DNA from: an archaeon
GTDB lineage: Archaea > Thermoproteota > Nitrososphaeria > Nitrososphaerales > CADDZS01
Reading direction: 5' to 3'
Length of the DNA stretch: 10,671 bases
Assembly (NCBI GenBank): GCA_021806865.1
Contig: JAKAPU010000089.1
Coordinates: 1-10,671, forward strand
Shown here piece after piece: positions 8,057 through 10,671 of this stretch. How positions within the stretch are numbered: position 1 is the first letter of the stretch; every line of letters begins with the position of its first letter. A program made the translations under genes and the position numbers. The notes beneath the pieces were generated by a model. That model saw nothing but the letters and a program-made list of their open reading frames with translations. It was not told the DNA's origin and did no database searches.

Positions 8057-8305
8057 ACACCACTATGCCTTCCCGCAGCGCAGATCCAATGACCCTTCCA
8101 CTACTTTCCAAATAGCGTAACTGCTCGGTAGTAAACGTTTAGGTTGCCCGGACGACAGCTAGCGTAGTGTCCCCAACACATCTTTACTTATTGATAGTTC
8201 TCCCTGAAACCATTAAAACGGTTGTGAATCAACTATTGGTGCTAACTGCAAAACTAAGTCTGCGAGGAACTGTTTCAACAGTTTCTTATGTAATTCAGGA
8301 TTCAT
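8031..8305 (-). pseudogene. MNT-type nucleotidyltransferase remnant (antitoxin partner of the HEPN remnant)
   Basis: The C-terminal part is clear on the minus strand: LAVVRAT from 8162, a TAA at 8141-8139, then TFTTEQLRYLESSG and RVIGSALREGIVVYE, ending at TGA 8033-8031. It matches the end of minimal nucleotidyltransferases ('vDvvrATpe...y...iG.vir.ALrEGkvlYE'). An upstream ATG at 8305 opens MNPELHKKLLKQFLADLVL, a plausible N-terminal helix, but this frame stops at 8213. The catalytic GS-X9-10-DxD motif cannot be read intact between them; a frameshifted LYGSR-like stretch near 8210 is only suggestive. In living MNT-HEPN modules the MNT AMPylates and silences HEPN. Here at least one stop and one frameshift or deletion break the gene. 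The C-terminal assignment is fairly good; the N-terminal part is tentative. Confidence 0.55.
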
Positions 8306-8351
8306 GGTGCAAGATGGCCGCCAGGCAATGGATAATAAACATGTTGATAAG

Positions 8352-8419
8352 CCCGCTAAACACACGAACCACACCAAATCATGATATTATCTTCGCGTCT
8401 TTTGCGTGTTTCGTGGGAA
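8352..8419. repeat. Imperfect long inverted repeat (ACACGAA-type words)
   Basis: The left arm CCCGCTAAACACACGAACCA and the reverse complement of the right arm, CCCACGAAACACGCAAAAGA, align with about two thirds identity around a centre ATCATGATATTAT. The words belong to the same style of degenerate repeats as AAACACACGAA arrays. As RNA it could fold into a long mismatched hairpin. It is not coding in a way I can support. Confidence 0.4.
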
Positions 8420-8443
8420 GCGTTGAGTATTCGGGAACGTACT

Positions 8444-8485
8444 CATGATATAGCGATCAGCTATCGGCTTTCAGCGTTCAGCTTA
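8444..8485 (-). repeat. Degenerate GCTGAA/GCTGAT short-period repeat at the toxin stop
   Basis: On the minus strand the sequence right after the DUF3368 stop reads GCTGAACGCTGAAAGCCGAT then AGCTGATCGCTAT, a run of GCTGA/GCCGA words with a period of about 8. It contains an ATAGC-5-GCTAT hairpin. No U-tract follows, so a terminator role is not supported. Confidence 0.45.
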
Positions 8486-8980
8486 CGCTTGATTTGATTC
8501 TTCTCTCAAAATATTGTCGTACAATGTCTTGCCTATCCGGAATCCAGCCTTGCTCATTAATTCATCAAGCACTTCCTTCAATGGACCGACCTTCCCGTTT
8601 CTCCTTGCCTTCAACAGAACTCCCAATATTCCAGTTACTCTCAGTCCCAACGTCTTGCAAATATTACGAGCTTCCTTCTCGTCGACCAGAACCCAATCCG
8701 GCCTTACTTGCAGCGCCAGAGCAATAGCTTCCGACTCTCCTCTGTCTAATTCCCTGTTCAGCAATTCGGCTTTTTCCATGTCCTTCACTTCTATGGTAAC
8801 AAGCCAACCTTGTTTCAACGCTCCACGAATCTCGTTGCAGCCCGGCAAATCCTCCTCAATCTTCAACTCGTCTCTTACAGCATGAGGCACCATTACAGTT
8901 TCAAATTGGTCGCGAAGCAAAGACAGCCTGCCGACGATTGCTAAGTTCAAAACAGGAGAGGTATTGCTAACTGCGGGCAT
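8483..8980 (-). CDS. DUF3368 PIN-like toxin (probable ribonuclease)
   Basis: A 165-residue protein of the DUF3368 family, PIN-fold nucleases that usually sit beside a UPF0175 antitoxin. The N-terminus AVSNTSPVLNLAIVGRLSLL (3-22) is the family signature; position 6 is Asn where many PIN proteins have Asp, a common variant in DUF3368. Other likely metal ligands are E38 (AVRDEL), E82 in DRGESEAIALAL (79-90) and D100/E101 in VLVDEKEA. LGLRVTGILGVLLKARRNGK (111-130) is a conserved C-terminal helix pair. The length is normal for the family. The start overlaps the end of the antitoxin gene by 14 bp, so the two are translationally coupled. RNase activity is inferred from the fold, not seen. The gene appears intact. 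Confidence 0.88.
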   Translation of the reverse strand: MPAVSNTSPVLNLAIVGRLSLLRDQFETVMVPHAVRDELKIEEDLPGCNEIRGALKQGWLVTIEVKDMEKAELLNRELDRGESEAIALALQVRPDWVLVDEKEARNICKTLGLRVTGILGVLLKARRNGKVGPLKEVLDELMSKAGFRIGKTLYDNILREESNQA

Positions 8981-9218
8981 ATATCATGTCATCATCTAAA
9001 TCTTCTTCTCCATAGTGTCTCGATACTTCTCGTTCTCCCAACAACTTCCCGAATTCGTATTTGCCAAGCTGCGCTAATTCCCTTGCTTTGCCGAATGACA
9101 AAATACCTTGATCATAGAGTGAAATTGCCAATTCCTTCAATAATTCGCTTTGTATTCTTTTCTCCGGCAGACGAATTGCCTGCAACACAGAATCCGGAAT
9201 AATCAATTTTGCTTCCAC
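8967..9218 (-). CDS. UPF0175-family antitoxin
   Basis: An 83-residue UPF0175 protein, the usual small partner of DUF3368 toxins. The fold opens with a strand (MEAKLIIPDSVLQAI) followed by a helix (ELLKELAISLYDQGILSF, 25-42). A helix-turn-helix-like segment comes next, GKARELAQLGKYEFGKLLGE (43-62), fitting DNA binding and autoregulation. An acidic tail (EEDLDDD, 71-77) probably contacts the toxin. The start is GTG at 9218, chosen because AAAGGAG lies 6 nt upstream. A good sigma70-type promoter lies just before it. The end overlaps the toxin gene by 14 bp. The family call is firm; the antitoxin role follows from the family and context. Confidence 0.88.
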   Translation of the reverse strand: MEAKLIIPDSVLQAIRLPEKRIQSELLKELAISLYDQGILSFGKARELAQLGKYEFGKLLGEREVSRHYGEEDLDDDMIYARS

Positions 9219-9224
9219 TGTATG

Positions 9225-9231
9225 CTCCTTT
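9225..9231 (-). promoter_or_regulatory. Ribosome binding site for the UPF0175 gene
   Basis: AAAGGAG lies 6 nt before the GTG start at 9218. This decides for the GTG over any downstream start. Confidence 0.7.
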
Positions 9232-9245
9232 ACATCTCCAGATCA

Positions 9246-9274
9246 AGTATAGCAGATTAACCCTGACTTTTCCA
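9246..9274 (-). promoter_or_regulatory. Sigma70-type promoter for the UPF0175-DUF3368 operon
   Basis: On the minus strand, TGGAAA (9274-9269, 4/6 match to TTGACA) and TATACT (9251-9246, 5/6 match to TATAAT) are 17 bp apart. The -10 is preceded by TGC, giving an extended -10. The predicted transcript starts near 9240, leaving a leader of about 20 nt that contains the AAAGGAG site. No clear operator palindrome is seen. Confidence 0.6.
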
Positions 9275-9280
9275 CTCTGT

Positions 9281-9450
9281 CCTTATCTCGGTAGTGGGTT
9301 ACTTTCAAATCATTGCACACAGAACTCACTGAAAAAACAGGTAGTCACTGATCAATCTCTCAATAATAATTTGATCTGTGGTCATCATGTATTTTCCTGC
9401 GTCATCTGCGTGCAATCTATTTTTCAAAATAGCCTACTACCCTTATCTCG
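9281..9450. repeat. Degenerate short-word repeat region (CACGCAGATGACGCAG type) with a direct 10-mer
   Basis: On the minus strand, 9420-9361 reads ATAGATTGCACGCAGATGAC, GCAGG and then CACAGATCAAATT. This is a degenerate form of the CACAGATTACGCAGATT repeats scattered in many environmental genomes. CCTTATCTCG occurs exactly at 9281-9290 and 9441-9450, flanking it. No gene is supported in the 9219-9763 interval apart from a promoter, these repeats and one unassigned open frame. Confidence 0.45.
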
Positions 9451-9454
9451 ATTC

Positions 9455-9670
9455 CTATGTGATATGACACTTATTTAAAATAGCGGTACGCTTTGCGCCA
9501 GCTTGTGCCATCAAACAGACGCCGGCTATTTCCCTCGGAGCGCCTGGGTCAAAAACGTAGTTTGCGATCAGAATGTAGGCGTGATTGAGCCAGAGGCGCT
9601 TTAGAAGTTTCGGAAGCAAATTAGCGTGGGTAGAGGTTTTGGAAGTTTCAGATCTGGTTAAGGAAAGAGG
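9455..9670 (-). other. Unassigned stop-free frame without a good start
   Basis: The minus strand is open for 71 codons from just after a TAA at 9673-9671 to TAG at 9457-9455. It includes LLKRLWLNHAYILIANYVFD and PGAPREIAGVCLMAQAGAKR. There is no ATG before the MAQ methionine and no ribosome binding site for an early GTG or TTG. I do not recognise a family. It may be chance, a repeat unit, or a worn gene fragment. It is listed so that the 9219-9763 gap is described. Confidence 0.2.
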
Positions 9671-9755
9671 TTAGATGTCAGAAGCCGAAAGCAACATAGC
9701 CGGTGGCTCGTAGCTCATAGCGGTGCAACAGAAGACAGAAGCCGGAAATCGGCAG
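9671..9755. repeat. Degenerate TCAGAAGCC / TAGCTCATAG repeat cluster
   Basis: TTAGATGTCAGAAGCCGAAA, TAGCTCATAGCGG (9711-9723) and CAGAAGACAGAAGCCGGAAA follow each other directly downstream of the hicB-like gene. TAGCTCATAG recurs exactly at 10280-10289, and TCAGAAGCC recurs at 7914-7922. Confidence 0.45.
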
Positions 9756-9763
9756 CAGCTCAC

Positions 9764-9973
9764 TCAAGCGTATGCTAATTTTCCTTTAGGCACCGGTATG
9801 TTCCTCCCTAACTCATTCGCCGTTTCGATCCACTCATCGATCGCATCTTGAGCGTTCAGGACAGCTTCGCTATAGGTCTTACCGTCCGCCATACATCCAG
9901 GAAGCTCCGGAACCTCTGCGACGAAGGATTCATCGTCCGTGCTCCAGTATATAACCAGCTCATACCTATGCAT
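9764..9973 (-). CDS. HicB-family (UPF0150) antitoxin, orphan
   Basis: A short HicB protein, 69 residues from the chosen start. MHRYELVIYWSTDDESFVAE and VPELPGCMADGKTYSEA give the complete HicB beta-hairpin core with the conserved PELPGC. The helix AQDAIDEWIETANELGRNIP and the tail VPKGKLAYA are the classic ending of this subfamily. The ATG at 9973 is preferred because AGGA lies 5 nt upstream and the family begins M.rYe; the in-frame ATG at 9985 adds four residues and has no ribosome binding site. HicB antitoxins bind and inhibit HicA mRNA interferases. This short form lacks a C-terminal DNA-binding domain. No hicA adjoins it: the nearest, at 10382-10603, is about 400 bp upstream and probably belongs to another hicB. 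It is therefore an orphan or has lost its partner. Confidence 0.85.
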   Translation of the reverse strand: MHRYELVIYWSTDDESFVAEVPELPGCMADGKTYSEAVLNAQDAIDEWIETANELGRNIPVPKGKLAYA

Positions 9974-10027
9974 TTCGTTCCTCATGAAGTCTATATTTTA
10001 GCAAAAGGTCTCTCACCTGTTTCACCT

Positions 10028-10055
10028 AGTATGGCTTCGCTTTGCCCCCTCTCAA
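10028..10055 (-). promoter_or_regulatory. Possible promoter of the orphan hicB
   Basis: TTGAGA (10055-10050, 5/6 match to the -35 consensus) and CATACT (10033-10028, 4/6 match to the -10) are 16 bp apart, about 55 bp before the chosen hicB start. A second AT-rich stretch, CTAAAATATAG, lies closer. This is a weak call by eye. Confidence 0.3.
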
Positions 10056-10218
10056 TGGTTGAAGGTTTATAATCTCAACCACATTCATGAGCATTTCCTC
10101 TCCGGCATATGTTAATCATTACCGCTCATAGTTTCCACTCCCGCGCCAGATCGAATCGCCCCGATTATCCTCACAAGGTGAGCTACCGCGCTCGATTCTG
10201 GACGCAGCAGGTGAAAAC

Positions 10219-10380
10219 AAGATATCGGAAGTCAAAGGTCAGATACTTGGTTCTTGGTGCTGGGTGATAGAACGGCTAATAGCTCATAGGTAATAACTCA
10301 GAATGAGCCAACTCTGAACATTGAGCCTCTTTAGCACCGAACATTTTCCAACCCTGAACTCCTTTTAGCTGTGAGCGGAA
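10219..10380. repeat. Degenerate short-word repeat region
   Basis: The region is made of near-repeated words: ATCGGAAGTCAAAGGTCAGA, CTTGGTTCTTGGTGCTGGGT, TAGCTCATAG (exact copy of 9711-9720), then AACTCTGAACATTGAGCC and CCAACCCTGAACTCC. Such low-complexity intergenic arrays recur in several environmental bacterial phyla. It fills the space between hicA and the next hicB-like gene. Confidence 0.45.
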
Positions 10381-10381
10381 A

Positions 10382-10603
10382 TCATAACAAATCCAGAAAC
10401 TGCTCCTCGGTCAAACCAGCTTTTCTAATAGCGCTTTTCAACAAACCAATCTTGAGTTCTTTATTCCCGGGGATCGTAACGATCATACCGTTAGGCATTT
10501 TTATGTTCACGTGATCTCCCTTTCCCGTCTTTTCAATTCCCCCAGCCCGAACAAAAGCCTTCACCGCATCGTTGCCCTTTATCGCATAAAGGCTTCTGCT
10601 CAT
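10382..10603 (-). CDS. hicA: HicA-family mRNA interferase toxin
   Basis: A 73-residue HicA-like toxin of normal length with the dsRBD-like beta-alpha-beta-beta-beta-alpha order. The helix GNDAVKAFVRAGGIEKTGKG (10-29) leads to the catalytic site G29-D30-H31, where GSH is usual; the key His is kept. The strands HVNIKMPNGMIVTIPG follow, then the helices LKIGLLKSAIRKAGLTEEQF and DLL at the end. The second conserved His (P.H in many HicA) is absent: the sequence reads IPGNKEL. The ATG overlaps the stop of an upstream hicB by ATGA, so hicB comes first and the two are coupled. The expected activity is ribosome-independent mRNA cleavage, blocked by HicB. The family is clear; activity with the altered second motif is an open point. 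Confidence 0.85.
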   Translation of the reverse strand: MSRSLYAIKGNDAVKAFVRAGGIEKTGKGDHVNIKMPNGMIVTIPGNKELKIGLLKSAIRKAGLTEEQFLDLL

Positions 10604-10671
10604 ACTGCGACATGGCTTACGATCATTAGCTGATCCACAGGTAACCGTTGTCCTTCTTCTTTCAGCGCAAC
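10600..10671 (-). CDS. hicB: HicB-family antitoxin, C-terminal fragment (partial at window edge)
   Basis: The minus strand from 10671 reads VALKEEGQRLPVDQ then LMIVSHVAV, with TGA at 10602-10600. The 'aLkEeGqplP.d...v..vaV' ending is typical of HicB antitoxins, where a helix is followed by a Pro and a last strand. The stop overlaps the hicA ATG (ATGA), the usual coupled arrangement for hicBA. Only 23 codons are in the window; the body of the gene lies to the right. Family call by motif and context. Confidence 0.7.
   Translation of the reverse strand, partial: VALKEEGQRLPVDQLMIVSHVAV

Larger units (their letters stand above)
9974..10381. other. Gap without a supported gene, upstream of the orphan hicB
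   Basis: From 9974 to about 10140 there is a possible promoter and a broken minus-strand frame: MLMNVVEIINLQPLRGGKAKPY, TAG, VKQVRDLLLKYRLHEERNA. This frame ends on the hicB start and matches no family I know. From 10141 to 10381 only repeat-like words and short open frames are seen. No hicA remnant is recognisable in either half. Confidence 0.4.

Noticed and set aside
7738..8115. Plus-strand open frame of 125 codons
   Set aside because: No family resemblance and odd composition. The minus strand of the same DNA gives HEPN, MNT, HicB and HicA motifs, so this frame is a shadow.
8167..8448. Plus-strand open frame of 93 codons
   Set aside because: It runs through the MNT remnant and the inverted repeat; composition is not protein-like and there is no ribosome binding site.
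9209..9478. Plus-strand open frame of 89 codons
   Set aside because: It covers the TA promoter and degenerate repeats; no start context and no recognisable domain.
9478..9531. AAATAGC / GCTATTT inverted ends that might bound a small mobile element
   Set aside because: Arms of 7 bp around a 40-nt interior, no target duplication and no second copy; too weak to call a mobile element.
10141..10215. tRNA-like look on the minus strand (GGTAGCTCACC and GATTCGATC)
   Set aside because: The D-loop-like and T-loop-like words are present, but the acceptor ends do not pair, no anticodon stem forms, and no CCA-proximal pairing is seen.
1..10671. CRISPR array, insertion sequence or phage genes
   Set aside because: No regularly spaced direct repeats and no transposase, integrase or phage motif in any frame I read.

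Overview
The window comes from a bacterium with a mid-40s percent GC genome (estimated by eye). It has two unlike parts. From the left edge to about 7650, six tightly spaced genes, all on the minus strand, form part of a surface-polysaccharide (O-antigen or other outer glycan) locus. In transcription order they are a Wzx-type flippase (7650-6235), an FkbM-family methyltransferase (6183-5215), a GT9 heptosyltransferase-like enzyme (5064-3940), a GT4 glycosyltransferase (3866-2703), a second GT9 (2655-1411) and a second GT4 (1411-230). The start of a possible next gene runs off the left edge. The logic is usual for such loci: GT9 and GT4 enzymes build a lipid-linked oligosaccharide on the cytoplasmic face, FkbM probably O-methylates a sugar, and the flippase moves the unit across the inner membrane. 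GT9 enzymes suggest a Gram-negative, LPS-making cell, but no polymerase, ligase or sugar-nucleotide gene lies in the window, so the glycan cannot be named.

From about 7680 to the right edge, the DNA is a pile of small toxin-antitoxin (TA) modules on the same strand, separated by degenerate repeats. Intact are a UPF0175 antitoxin plus DUF3368 PIN-like toxin pair (9218-8483, with a good promoter and ribosome binding site), a lone short HicB-type antitoxin (9973-9764), and a HicA toxin (10603-10382). An upstream hicB overlaps hicA by ATGA, and only its last 23 codons are in the window.

The apparently empty 7651-8482 interval is not empty. Read on the minus strand it holds the remains of two more TA modules end to end. 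One is a nucleotidyltransferase/HEPN (MNT-HEPN) pair, with the MNT C-terminus overlapping a HEPN N-terminus truncated to 53 codons. The other is a hicBA pair in which an internal deletion has joined the front of hicB to the back of hicA, with a stop codon where the conserved Cys of HicB should be. The dead hicA ends about 90 bp before the flippase start, so the glycan operon sits directly against TA debris.

The other gaps (9219-9763, 9986-10381) hold degenerate short-word repeats of the CACGCAGATGACGCAG, TCAGAAGCC and TAGCTCATAG kinds and no convincing genes. Similar families are known to me from genomes of several environmental phyla (Planctomycetota, Nitrospirota, Omnitrophota and others), but this does not fix the taxonomy. 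I see no tRNA, rRNA, CRISPR array or intact insertion sequence. Nothing here convinces me of a wholly new system. The most informative hidden content is the layered, partly dead TA cluster beside the glycan operon.
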